From Acidobacteriota bacterium (GTDB lineage: Bacteria; Acidobacteriota; Thermoanaerobaculia; UBA5066): a stretch of DNA of 35,635 nt. The number at the start of each line of letters is the position of its first letter. Positions within the stretch are counted from its first letter, which is position 1. A program made the position numbers and the translations under genes. Shown here piece by piece: positions 1 through 7,996 of this stretch. The stretch covers positions 1 to 35,635 of the forward strand of contig JARXKK010000021.1 in the NCBI GenBank assembly GCA_030278895.1, read 5' to 3'. The notes below the pieces were generated by a model, which worked only from the letters and a program-made list of their open reading frames with translations, searched no databases and had not been told where the DNA came from.

Positions 1-1065
1 CGACTCGAGGTAGCCCTCGACGCCCGTGATCTGGCCCGCGAAGAAGACGCGGGGGCTCTTCTTCCACCGAAACAGCGCGTCGAGATGCGCCGGCCCGTTG
101 ATGTACGTGTTGCGATGGAGCATTCCGAACCTCACGAATTCCGCGCGTTCCAGGCCCGGAAGCATCCGGAAGACGCGTTTCTGCTCGCCGACCTTGAGCT
201 TCGTCTGAAACCCCACGAGGTTGAAGTGCTCCCGCGCGAGATCGTCCTGGCGGAGCTGCACGACGGCGTAAGGCTCCTTGCCGGTGCGCGGGTCCGGAAG
301 GCCGAACGGCTTCATGGGGCCGTGGCGCAGGGTCTCGACGCCGCGCTCGGCCATCGCCTCGATCGGGAGACACCCCTCGAAATAGACGGCCTTCTCGAAG
401 TCGTGAAAGGCCACCTTCTCGCCGGCGAGAAGCTCCCTCACGAAGGCCTCGTACTCCGGCCTCGAGAGAGGGACGTTGAGGTAGTCGTCGCCGCCGCCCT
501 TTCCCCACCGGGAAAGCGCGTAGAGCTTCTCCGTGTCGAGCGATGCGAGCTCCACGATCGGCGCCATCGCGTCGTAGAAGTAGAGGTACTTCTCTCCCAA
601 GGCCGCCAGCAGGGATTTCTCGAGCGCGGGCGACGTGAGCGGGCCCGTCGCGATCACGACGTAGTCCTCCCCCGGTTCGGGCACCAATTCCGCTTCGGCG
701 CGCACGATTTCGAGGAGCGGTTCGCCCGCGAGACGCCGCGTGACGGCCTCCGCGAACACGGCCCGGTCCACCGCGAGCGCGTCGCCGGCCGGGACGGCCG
801 CCTTGCGGGCCTCCTCGAGAATGAGCGAGCCAATCGACTCCATCTCGCGCTTCAGGAGCCCCACCGCGTTCGCCGGATTGTCCGAACGAAAGGAGTTCGA
901 GCACACCATCTCGGCGAGGCGGTCCGTGGCGTGCGCGTCGGTCGTGCGGACGGGCCTCATCTCGACGAGGCGCACCCGGTGGCCGCGGCGGATAAGCTGG
1001 TGCGCGCACTCGACGCCGGCGAAGCCGCCGCCGATCACCGTGACGGCTGGAGAACCGGCGCTCAC
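1..1065 (-). CDS. trmFO: TrmFO, folate/FAD-dependent tRNA (uracil-54-C5)-methyltransferase (partial, C-terminus beyond window)
   Basis: Makes ribothymidine (m5U54) in the tRNA T-loop using methylenetetrahydrofolate and reduced FAD, in the cytoplasm. The reading frame opens with the FAD-binding motif VIGGGFAGVE (residues 10-19) and carries CSNSFRSDN near residue 55 and FEGCLPIE near 229-236. Cys55 and Cys232 match the two cysteines known to matter in characterised TrmFO. The frame reaches the left edge at GQITGVEGYLES, so 355 codons of about 440 are present. The GTG at 1065 is chosen because the FAD motif begins within ten residues and no better start lies upstream. The frame is absent from the ORF track because its stop is outside the window. 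The family is related to MnmG, also present here. dprA and topA lie on the same strand 4.2 kb away, separated by a plus-strand block. Confidence 0.96.
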   Translation of the reverse strand, partial: MSAGSPAVTVIGGGFAGVECAHQLIRRGHRVRLVEMRPVRTTDAHATDRLAEMVCSNSFRSDNPANAVGLLKREMESIGSLILEEARKAAVPAGDALAVDRAVFAEAVTRRLAGEPLLEIVRAEAELVPEPGEDYVVIATGPLTSPALEKSLLAALGEKYLYFYDAMAPIVELASLDTEKLYALSRWGKGGGDDYLNVPLSRPEYEAFVRELLAGEKVAFHDFEKAVYFEGCLPIEAMAERGVETLRHGPMKPFGLPDPRTGKEPYAVVQLRQDDLAREHFNLVGFQTKLKVGEQKRVFRMLPGLERAEFVRFGMLHRNTYINGPAHLDALFRWKKSPRVFFAGQITGVEGYLES

Positions 1066-1100
1066 TCTCGGATTCTGGGGCCCGAAGCGGCGCGCGTCGA
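1066..1100 (-). promoter_or_regulatory. candidate promoter for trmFO, possibly leaderless
   Basis: Reading the minus strand, TCGACG (1100-1095) is followed by a 17-nt spacer and CAGAAT (1077-1072). Only six bases then separate it from the GTG start. Each hexamer matches the sigma-70 consensus at four of six positions. No Shine-Dalgarno sequence fits between the -10 and the start. Transcription would begin at or next to the GTG, giving a leaderless mRNA. This rests on pattern only. The rest of the 1066-1222 spacer shows no clear promoter for the plus-strand gene. Confidence 0.4.
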
Positions 1101-1222
1101 GTAGCGGGCACGCTCCTTGCGGGGATACTCCTCGCAGGCGGCGAATCAGTAAAACTTTCCGATGTGCCTGCCGGAACCGGGGCTCTCCGGGGCCGCGGAA
1201 GGAATACCGAGGAGGTGGATCC

Positions 1223-1615
1223 ATGGCCAGGACAAGAATTGCTTTCGTCACGGCTTCTCTCGCGCTCTCTCTCGCGGCCGCGGTCGGCTGTGCATCGGGC
1301 ACGAGGATCGCGGACAAGGAGGTCGGCGACGTCGAGCTCTCGATCCGGTCCGCCGAGAACGCGACGGCGACCCAGCACGCCAAGGTCCTTCTCGACCGCG
1401 CGCGAAACGCCCTGTCGGCCGCCCAGAGCGAGCGCGCGAAGGGGAACGACGGCGCCGCGCGCGCCCGGCTCGAAGAGGCGCGCTCCGCGGCGAATGCCGC
1501 CGAGAGTCAGGCCCGGTCGGTTCGGGCCCTCGAAGAGGACGCCGCCATGAGGCGCCAGATCGACGAGATCGAACGGCGGATTCGAGAGTTCAACGTCCAG
1601 GCGCAGCGCGGGTAG
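1223..1615 (+). CDS. DUF4398-family lipoprotein
   Basis: A 130-residue predicted lipoprotein. A positively charged start (MARTR), a hydrophobic stretch and a lipobox-like AAVGC place the lipidated cysteine at residue 23. The mature part is almost entirely helical and rich in Ala, Glu and Arg (ARNALSAAQSERAKGNDGAA), which matches the two-helix DUF4398 repeat as I recall it. The ATG is preceded by a strong Shine-Dalgarno sequence (GAGGAGGTGG, 1209-1218). It stops ten bases before the OmpA-family gene, which carries the same type of domain, so the two probably form an operon at the outer membrane or periplasm. Biochemical function is unknown. Confidence 0.82.
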   Translation: MARTRIAFVTASLALSLAAAVGCASGTRIADKEVGDVELSIRSAENATATQHAKVLLDRARNALSAAQSERAKGNDGAARARLEEARSAANAAESQARSVRALEEDAAMRRQIDEIERRIREFNVQAQRG

Positions 1616-1625
1616 GAGGACGAAA

Positions 1626-2816
1626 ATGAGACACATACGATTCGCACGCGGCCTCTCGAGCGCCCTGGCTGGAACGGCCCTCGCCGGAACCGCAGCCGCC
1701 GCGCTCTTCCTCTCGGGTTGCGCGGGAACGAAACCCGAGCCGCTCGAGCTGCGCGACGCTCGCCTCGCGATACAGGACGCCCGGAGCGCCGGAGCGCGTG
1801 AGGGTGCGCCCGAGCTTCTCGCGGCCGCGCAAGCCCATCTTTCGAACGCCGAGAACACCCTCAAGGCTTCCGGCGACGTGGAGTCTTCCGCGCATTACGC
1901 CCGGCTCGCCGAGACGGAAGCCCGCGACGCCCAGTACCGCGCGGTTGCCCGGAGCGCGCGCGCGTCCGTGGAGGCCGCGACGAAGCGCCGGGCCGACCTC
2001 GAGGTCGCCGTGCGCGATGCCGAGATCAAGGCGCTGGCGGCACGGGCCCAGACGGACGCCGAAAGAGCGCGTATCGTGGCGGACGCCCGGGCGCGCGATG
2101 AGCGCGAACGGATGGAAGCTTCGGCGCGGGCTCGCCAGGCCGAGCAGCAGGCGGCGGACGAGCGCGTGCGCGCGCTCCAGGCGCAGCTCGACGGGGAACG
2201 GCAGAAGACCGCCGAGCAGCAGCAGCAGGCGCAGGTGGACTCCCTGAAAGCACAGCTCGACGAGCAGAAGAAGGCCGCCGAGACCGCCCGCAAAGCTGCC
2301 GAGGAGCAGGTTCAGGCCGCCCGCAAGGCCGCCGAGGCGGAGCGCGCCCGCGCGGAAGAGGCCCGCGGCGAGGCCGCGCAGGCCGCCGCCCACGAGAAGG
2401 CGCAGGGCGATCTCCTGATTCGCCTCCAGGCGATCGAGCGGACCGCCCGGGTCGAGGCACGCGGCATCGTCCTGACTCTTCCCGGCAGCGTTTACTTCGA
2501 CACGGGCCGCGCGGACGTGAAGACGGGCGCGGCCGAACGCATCGCCCGGATCGCCGAAGCGCTCGGGGGCACGTCGAATCGCAGGATCCTCGTCGAGGGC
2601 CACACGGATTCGACCGGTCTGGCCGCGACGAACGAGAAGCTGTCGGCGCTGAGAGCCGAGTCCGTCAAGGCGATCCTCGTCGCTCATGGCGTCTCACCGG
2701 ACCGCATCGAGACGCAGGGCTACGCAGCCACGAAGCCGGTCGCGAGCAACGCGACGCCCGCCGGGCGCAGCCAGAACCGCCGCGTCGAGCTCATCATCCA
2801 GGGCGCCGCGCACTGA
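1626..2816 (+). CDS. OmpA-family lipoprotein with N-terminal DUF4398-like region and long coiled coil
   Basis: 396 residues. A signal peptide ends in lipobox LSGC (Cys32). Residues about 38-130 are a DUF4398-like helical region. About 130-270 is a highly charged Ala/Glu/Arg/Gln coiled coil, and about 285-392 is an OmpA/MotB peptidoglycan-binding domain (VYFDTGRADV, VEGHTDSTG, RSQNRRVELI). Proteins of this design tether the outer membrane to peptidoglycan, with the coiled coil acting as a spacer. The start is supported by AGGAGG overlapping the stop of the preceding gene, which suggests translational coupling with its DUF4398 partner. A strong hairpin follows the stop, so the operon probably ends here. 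The specific partner is not evident. Confidence 0.9.
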   Translation: MRHIRFARGLSSALAGTALAGTAAAALFLSGCAGTKPEPLELRDARLAIQDARSAGAREGAPELLAAAQAHLSNAENTLKASGDVESSAHYARLAETEARDAQYRAVARSARASVEAATKRRADLEVAVRDAEIKALAARAQTDAERARIVADARARDERERMEASARARQAEQQAADERVRALQAQLDGERQKTAEQQQQAQVDSLKAQLDEQKKAAETARKAAEEQVQAARKAAEAERARAEEARGEAAQAAAHEKAQGDLLIRLQAIERTARVEARGIVLTLPGSVYFDTGRADVKTGAAERIARIAEALGGTSNRRILVEGHTDSTGLAATNEKLSALRAESVKAILVAHGVSPDRIETQGYAATKPVASNATPAGRSQNRRVELIIQGAAH

Positions 2817-2830
2817 GGCTTAGGCGCGTA

Positions 2831-2863
2831 GGCGCGCCGCCCGGCGGGTCCGGGCGGCGCGCC
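2831..2863 (+). terminator. perfect 13-bp GC hairpin after the OmpA-family gene
   Basis: GGCGCGCCGCCCG and its exact reverse complement CGGGCGGCGCGCC flank a 7-nt loop. The hairpin starts 15 nt after the ompA-like stop. It has no T-tract, so it is not a textbook intrinsic terminator. A stem this stable between two transcription units most likely ends or protects the upstream mRNA. Confidence 0.6.
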
Positions 2864-2865
2864 GC

Positions 2866-2871
2866 TAGACT
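2866..2871 (+). promoter_or_regulatory. TAGACT, candidate -10 element for a leaderless methyltransferase mRNA
   Basis: TAGACT ends six bases before the GTG at 2878, the same spacing as the trmFO candidate. It fits the TANNNT pattern of leaderless starts. No Shine-Dalgarno sequence precedes the GTG. A -35 element cannot be recognised because the hairpin occupies that position. Confidence 0.3.
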
Positions 2872-2877
2872 CGTCGG

Positions 2878-3582
2878 GTGACGTTCGAGGGCCACCTCTA
2901 CGACCGCGGGTATTTCGAGGGGCTTCACAAGAGCCATTGGTTCACGAACCCGAAGCGGAAGTACGAAGAGCGCAATCGCGACGCCATCCGGGTCGTGGGT
3001 CTCACACCCTCCGACCGCGTCCTCGAGCTCGGATCCGCCCGCGGCGACGTGACGTTCTTCCTCGCCGCCCACGCGCGGGAGGTCGTGGGCCTCGACGCCT
3101 CGGACGACGCGCTCCACCTGGCCGAGCGCGCCCGCGCCGAGCGGGGGATTTCGAACGTGTCCTTCGTGAAGGGGGACGTCGCGGACCTGTCGGCTTTCCC
3201 CGACGCTTCTTTCGACGCCGTTGCCGCGATCGACCTCGTCGAGCACGTCGACGACCCGACGCTTTCGGCGATGCTGAAAGAGTGCGGGCGCGTCCTCAAA
3301 CCCGGTGGGCGGCTCGGGCTCTACACGCCCGACCGCGCCCACTACGTCGAGCGGTTGAAGGCGCACGACTTCATCCTGAGGCAATTTCCGCAGCACATCG
3401 CCGTGAGGCGCGTGGACGCGTACCGCCGCCTTCTCGCCGCGGCTCGCTTCCGAATCGACCTCGATACCTGGTCCGTCTCCCCGTTTCCCGGCGTGCGCCT
3501 CTTCGAGCGCGCGCTCGCGCCGCTTCCGCTCGTCGGTGGGACGTTCCGGTACCGCATCCTGATGCGGGCGGTGAACCCGTGA
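2878..3582 (+). CDS. class I SAM-dependent methyltransferase (first of tandem pair)
   Basis: 234 residues with a Rossmann methyltransferase core. Motif I is VLELGSARGDVTFF (about residues 49-62), the acidic end of beta-2 is VVGLDAS, the post-II region contains GDVADLSAFPDASFDAV, and motif IV/V is LVEHVDDP and LKPGGRLGLYTP. The N-terminus has HWFTNPKRKYEER, shared with the next gene and possibly part of the substrate pocket. The substrate cannot be read from the sequence. The GTG at 2878 is the only start that keeps this N-terminus. The last four bases overlap the second paralogue (GTGA), so the two are co-translated. Methylation of a lipid, quinone or glycan precursor is possible but unsupported. 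Confidence 0.85.
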   Translation: MTFEGHLYDRGYFEGLHKSHWFTNPKRKYEERNRDAIRVVGLTPSDRVLELGSARGDVTFFLAAHAREVVGLDASDDALHLAERARAERGISNVSFVKGDVADLSAFPDASFDAVAAIDLVEHVDDPTLSAMLKECGRVLKPGGRLGLYTPDRAHYVERLKAHDFILRQFPQHIAVRRVDAYRRLLAAARFRIDLDTWSVSPFPGVRLFERALAPLPLVGGTFRYRILMRAVNP

Positions 3583-4295
3583 CGGACGGCCCCGCGAAGT
3601 TCGCCCCGAACGCCGACGTCTACGAGGCCGGCTACTACGAAAGAATGTACCGCCCGCACTGGTTCCTGAGAAACCGGCGGAAATACGAGGAGCGCGACGC
3701 CGCGCTCCTCAGGATCGTCAGGCCGACTCCCGCTTCTCGCGTCCTCGAGGTCGGTTCCGCCCGCGGCGACACGTCGTTCTTCCTCGCGCCGCTCGTCGGC
3801 GAAGTCGTTGGAATCGACGCGGCGTCCGCCGCCGTCGCCACCGCGCGGGCGGAACAGGCGGCGCGCGGCCTCGTGAACATACGCTTCGAGGAAGCGGATG
3901 CGCGCGACCTGACGCGTGTCCCGGGAGGACCGTTCGACGTCGTCCTCCTCGCGGACCTCGTCGAGCACGTCCTCGACGACGTTCTCGTCCCGTGCCTCGA
4001 GAGCGCGCGCCGCGTTCTCGCTCCGGGCGGCGCCGTCGCGATCTACACGCCGAACCGGACACACTGGGCGGAGCGCATCAAGGCGGCGGTCCCCGGGCTT
4101 CAGCAGGAGGACCACATCGCCGTCCGGCCGGCGGCCCGTGTCGTGGAGCTCGTCGAAGCGGCGGGGTTGCGCGTGGACGACCTCTTCTTTTCCGCGTGCC
4201 CGTACCCCGTCCTCGGCGCCCTCGACCGCGCGCTCCCGATGGTCGGCCTCTGCCGTTTCCGGACGTGCCTCCGGGCGGTAACGTCCGCTTCATGA
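3579..4295 (+). CDS. class I SAM-dependent methyltransferase (second of tandem pair)
   Basis: 238 residues, clearly paralogous to the preceding gene. Shared segments include GYYERMYRPHWF...RKYEERD, VLEVGSARGDTSFFLAP, VVGIDAAS, DLVEHV and LAPGGAVAIYTPNR. The start is the GTG of a GTGA overlap with the upstream stop. The ORF track runs the frame further upstream, but that part is antisense noise over the first gene. The C-terminal halves diverge more than the cores, so the two copies may act on different substrates or as a heterodimer. The PhzF-family gene follows after ten bases and is probably co-transcribed. Confidence 0.84.
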   Translation: MTDGPAKFAPNADVYEAGYYERMYRPHWFLRNRRKYEERDAALLRIVRPTPASRVLEVGSARGDTSFFLAPLVGEVVGIDAASAAVATARAEQAARGLVNIRFEEADARDLTRVPGGPFDVVLLADLVEHVLDDVLVPCLESARRVLAPGGAVAIYTPNRTHWAERIKAAVPGLQQEDHIAVRPAARVVELVEAAGLRVDDLFFSACPYPVLGALDRALPMVGLCRFRTCLRAVTSAS

Positions 4296-4305
4296 AGAGG
4301 GCGCC

Positions 4306-5223
4306 ATGAAGGTCTCCTTCGTCACCTGCGACGTCTTCACGAACCGCCCCTTCACGGGCAACCCGCTTCTCGTCGTGCCCGATGCGCGCGGCCTCTCGGC
4401 GGCCGAGATGCAGGCCGTCGCGCGCGAGATCAACTACTCGGAGTCGACGTTCGTCCTGCCCTCGACGAATCCCGCCTGCGCCTACCTCCAGCGGACCTTC
4501 GTTCCCGTGATGGAGATCCCGTACGCCGGCCACCCGACGGTCGGGACCGCGTTCGTGATGGCGGCGCTCGGCAAGCTCGCGGCCGGCGCGGCGGACGGCG
4601 TCCATCCGATCACGATCGAGGTCGGTTTCGGCCCGCTCCGGCTCGAGCTCCTGAAGAAGGACGGGCGCGTCTCGCGCGTGCGGATGGAACAGGGGAAGCC
4701 CGCGTGGAGAGAACCCGTCACGGGCGACGACGTGAAGGGGCAGATCGCGGCGGCGCTCGGCGTGCCTTTCGACGCCCTGCATCCGACGCTGCCGCCTCAG
4801 GCCGTCGGGACCGGCAACACGTTCCTCATGGTCCCGCTCGCGTCGGTGACGGCCGTGTCTGCGGCGCTTTCGGACACGCGGATGCTGAATCTCGTCGAGA
4901 AGGAGCTGGGCGTCCTCGGCCTCTTCTTCTTCGCGTTCGACGGGCCTCGCGTCAGGGCGCGCATGTTCGCGCCGGGCGCGGGGGTGCCCGAGGACCCCGC
5001 GACGGGCTCGGCGGCGGGACCGCTCGGCGTCTACCTCGCGCTCCACGGCGAGGTGCCGGGCGGCGTCGCGGACGGAAGCGGTCGCTTCGTGATCGACCAA
5101 GGCGTCGAGATGGGCCGCGCGTCCGAGCTCGACGTGACCGTCCTCGTCGAGAACGGCCGGCCTGTCGGCGTTCGCGTCGAAGGGAGCTCTGTCCTCATGA
5201 TGCGAGGCGAGGTCGACGTCTAG
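4306..5223 (+). CDS. PhzF-family epimerase/isomerase
   Basis: 305 residues, a normal length for the family, with the two-lobed diaminopimelate-epimerase-like fold. Visible family signatures are VFTNRPFTGNPLLVV at the N-terminus, INYSESTFV with the catalytic glutamate at position 46, YAGHPTVGTA (His76), and VPEDPATGSAAGPLGVYL with Asp230. PhzF itself isomerises dihydro-hydroxyanthranilate in phenazine synthesis. No other phenazine genes are nearby, and most homologues act on unknown substrates, so phenazine production should not be inferred. It lies ten bases after the methyltransferase pair and converges on topA with only 19 bases between stops. Confidence 0.9.
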   Translation: MKVSFVTCDVFTNRPFTGNPLLVVPDARGLSAAEMQAVAREINYSESTFVLPSTNPACAYLQRTFVPVMEIPYAGHPTVGTAFVMAALGKLAAGAADGVHPITIEVGFGPLRLELLKKDGRVSRVRMEQGKPAWREPVTGDDVKGQIAAALGVPFDALHPTLPPQAVGTGNTFLMVPLASVTAVSAALSDTRMLNLVEKELGVLGLFFFAFDGPRVRARMFAPGAGVPEDPATGSAAGPLGVYLALHGEVPGGVADGSGRFVIDQGVEMGRASELDVTVLVENGRPVGVRVEGSSVLMMRGEVDV

Positions 5224-5242
5224 GAGACCGCGGGAACGGCGC

Positions 5243-7969
5243 TTACGAAGACTTCTTCTTCCTCGAAACGCGCGCGGTTTTCGCGGGTTTCGTTACCGCC
5301 GCGGTTGTCGCCTTCCCGGCTTTCGGCTTCGACACGCGCTTCTTCGCGCCCTTGACGGGTGCCGGCGTCCGCGCCTCGGCGATCGCGGCCTCGAGAGCTC
5401 CTTCGGGGATCCGGGTCGTGGGCTCGAAGGCGTCGAGGTCGGCCGCGCCGACGTCCAGCCCGCAACCCTCCGTCTCGCAGACGTAGAACGGGCCCGCTTT
5501 GCGGTCCCGGACGAGGAGGTACGGCGCCTTGCAGTTCGGGCACGTCTTCGGCACGGGGCGCGCGCGGAAGTTCCTGTCGCACGCCGGATAGTTCGAGCAG
5601 CCATAGAAAGGTCCGAAGCGTCCCCGCCGCACGAGGATGTCGCCCTCCGTGCACGTGGGGCATTTGACGCCGGTGAGCGTCACGGGCTTCGGCGGCTTGA
5701 ACCGGCAGGCGGGGTAGTTCGAGCACGAGACGTAGTCACCGAACCGGCCGTGACGCGTCACGAGAGAGTGATCGCAGTTCGGGCACTTCTCGCCGGTCGG
5801 GACGTCCGGCTTGGCCTCGGCCTTCCCGCCCGCGACCTTCACGGGAACCGTGTTGCGGCAGACGGGGTACGCCGTGCAGCCGAGGAACGCCGAACCGCTT
5901 CGCCCGGTACGCAGTTTCATCGGGCTGCCGCATTCCTCGCAGTTCTGGCCCTCGAGATCGGTCGCGTCGATCGGGTCTTCCTCGACTTCGGGGATGTCCT
6001 GCGTGAAGTCGCAGTCCGGGTAGCCCGAGCACGCGATGAAGAGGCCCGCCTTACCCATGCGGAGCTTCAGCGGGTGGCCGCTTTTCGGGCACGTGTCGCC
6101 CGGGTCGTTCGTCAGCTTGAAATCGACGAAGCGCGACCGCACTTCCGCCAGGAGCAAGCCCGCCTTCACCGAGACCATCTTCTTGCGGGCCTTGTCGCGG
6201 TCCCTCACGAACTTGCCGTCGAACTCCGCGAGCGCCGTGCGCCAGTCGAGCTTCCCCTCCTCGACCTCGTCGAGCTCCTCTTCCATCCGGGCGGTGTACG
6301 CGGTCTGGAAGAAGTCGTCGAAGCCCTCGCGGATGAGATCCACGACGAGGCGCCCGAGAGGCGTCGGCGTGAAACGGCGGTCTTTCTTCCGCACGTATTC
6401 GCGGTCCTCGATCTTGCGCATGATCTCCGCATACGTCGACGGCCGGCCGATCCCGTTCTCCTCGAGAAACTTCACGAGCGATCCCTCGTTGAAGCGCGGC
6501 GGGGGTTGCGTCTCGTGCCCCTCGGCCGCGACCGAAACGAGATCCAGGGCGTCGCCCGTAACGAGAGCCGGGAGGCGCACCTTGTCGCTGCCGTTTCCGT
6601 CTCCCCCGTTTCCGCTTTCGGCTTCGCCCTCGGTCTCGGTTTTTTCCTTTTCCTCGGGCTCGGGCTCGGCCTCTTTCTCGTAGACCCTGAGCCAGCCCGG
6701 GTCCTTGAGGACCGTGCCGGAGGCGCGCAGGCCCGCGACCACGCCCCCCTTGGTCGCCTCGATGTCGACGGAGGTCACCTCCGAGACGGAGGGGCTCATC
6801 TGGGAAGCGACGAAACGGTTCCAGATGAGGCGGTAGAGCTTCATCTCGTCCGACGCCAGGTACCGCGCGACGGCCTCGGGCGGCAGGTCGAGCGACGTGG
6901 GGCGGATGGCCTCGTGGGCGTCCTGGGCGTCCTTCTTCTGCCGGAAGCGGCGCGCCTCCTCGGGAAGCGCGCGCGGCCCATACGTCCGCCCGATGAAGTC
7001 GCGCACGGCGACGAGCGCTTCCTCGGCTGAGCGCGTCGAGTCCGTCCGCATGTACGTGATGAGGCCGATCGTGCCGCTCTCGCCGATCGTCTTGCCCTCG
7101 TAGAGCCTCTGCGCGATCTGCATGGTGCGGCGGACGCTGAAGCCGACGCGCGCCGCGCCCTGCTGCAGCTTGGACGTGGTGAACGGCGGCGGCGCGCTCG
7201 ACTTCCGCTCCTTGGCGTCGACCTTCACGACCGAGATCGCGGCTCCCTCGACGTGGGCGCGCGCGGCATCGGCCTGCCCGGCGGAAGAAAGCCGCGGGTC
7301 GGTGCCGTCGAACTTGAGCTTCTCGCCCTTCCAGACGACGACGCGCGCCGGGAAGGCGGTGTCGCCCTTCCGCAGGGTCACGGGAACCGAGAAGTAGGGA
7401 ACGGGGACGAAGCGCTCCCGTTCGCTCTCGCGCTCGACGATGATGCGAAGGGTGACCGTCTGGACGCGTCCCGCCGAGAGCCCTCTCCAGAGCTTCGACC
7501 AGAGGAGATCCGAGACCTCGTAGCCGACGAGGCGGTCGATGATCCGGCGCGCCTGCTGAGCGTTGACGCGGTTCTGGTCGATGACGCCCGGGTGGGAGAC
7601 GGCGCGCGTCACGGCCGCCTTCGTGATCTCGTGGAATTCGGCCCGGTGGAAGATCGTCTTCGGCAGGCTCGGCTTCAGGATCTCCTGCAGGTGCCAGCAG
7701 ATGGCCTCGCCCTCGCGGTCCGGGTCGGCCGCGAGATAGATCGTTTCGGCGCCCTTCGCGGCTCTCTTCAGGTCCTGGACCGTGCGCTCCTTGCCCGGCA
7801 GAATCTCGTAGGACGGCGCGTAGCCATGCTCCCGATCGACCGCGATGCCCTTCTTCTGGAGGTCGCGGACGTGGCCGTAGCACGCCATGACGGTGAAGTC
7901 CTTTCCGAGGAACTTTCCGAGCGTGGCGGCCTTCGCGGGCGACTCGACGATGACGAGTGATTTCGGCAT
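5243..7969 (-). CDS. topA: DNA topoisomerase I (type IA)
   Basis: 908 residues. Relaxes negative supercoils by transient single-strand breakage. The N-terminal Toprim domain has LVIVESPAKA and the metal-binding DPDREGE (82-88). The active-site tyrosine is Tyr306 in TYMRTDST. SAGRVQTVTLRI and NGIGRPSTYAEI are further type IA signatures. An acidic Glu-rich linker lies around 440-460. The C-terminus carries five topoisomerase zinc ribbons followed by a lysine/alanine-rich tail, as in many slow-growing GC-rich bacteria. The first ribbon reads TCPKSG, so its second cysteine is a serine. Start ATG at 7969 lies 27 bases after the dprA stop, so dprA-topA is probably an operon. No clear ribosome-binding site is visible. 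Confidence 0.98.
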   Translation of the reverse strand: MPKSLVIVESPAKAATLGKFLGKDFTVMACYGHVRDLQKKGIAVDREHGYAPSYEILPGKERTVQDLKRAAKGAETIYLAADPDREGEAICWHLQEILKPSLPKTIFHRAEFHEITKAAVTRAVSHPGVIDQNRVNAQQARRIIDRLVGYEVSDLLWSKLWRGLSAGRVQTVTLRIIVERESERERFVPVPYFSVPVTLRKGDTAFPARVVVWKGEKLKFDGTDPRLSSAGQADAARAHVEGAAISVVKVDAKERKSSAPPPFTTSKLQQGAARVGFSVRRTMQIAQRLYEGKTIGESGTIGLITYMRTDSTRSAEEALVAVRDFIGRTYGPRALPEEARRFRQKKDAQDAHEAIRPTSLDLPPEAVARYLASDEMKLYRLIWNRFVASQMSPSVSEVTSVDIEATKGGVVAGLRASGTVLKDPGWLRVYEKEAEPEPEEKEKTETEGEAESGNGGDGNGSDKVRLPALVTGDALDLVSVAAEGHETQPPPRFNEGSLVKFLEENGIGRPSTYAEIMRKIEDREYVRKKDRRFTPTPLGRLVVDLIREGFDDFFQTAYTARMEEELDEVEEGKLDWRTALAEFDGKFVRDRDKARKKMVSVKAGLLLAEVRSRFVDFKLTNDPGDTCPKSGHPLKLRMGKAGLFIACSGYPDCDFTQDIPEVEEDPIDATDLEGQNCEECGSPMKLRTGRSGSAFLGCTAYPVCRNTVPVKVAGGKAEAKPDVPTGEKCPNCDHSLVTRHGRFGDYVSCSNYPACRFKPPKPVTLTGVKCPTCTEGDILVRRGRFGPFYGCSNYPACDRNFRARPVPKTCPNCKAPYLLVRDRKAGPFYVCETEGCGLDVGAADLDAFEPTTRIPEGALEAAIAEARTPAPVKGAKKRVSKPKAGKATTAAVTKPAKTARVSRKKKSS

Positions 7970-7996
7970 AAGCGGGCGGTCACGATGCCACGTTTG

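Noticed and set aside
85-1104. 339-residue plus-strand ORF
   Set aside because: It is antisense to trmFO, rich in Arg/Ala/Glu with no motif, a normal shadow in GC-rich DNA.
4306-5223. Phenazine biosynthesis cluster suggested by the PhzF homologue
   Set aside because: No other phz genes are present, and most PhzF-like proteins are unrelated to phenazines.
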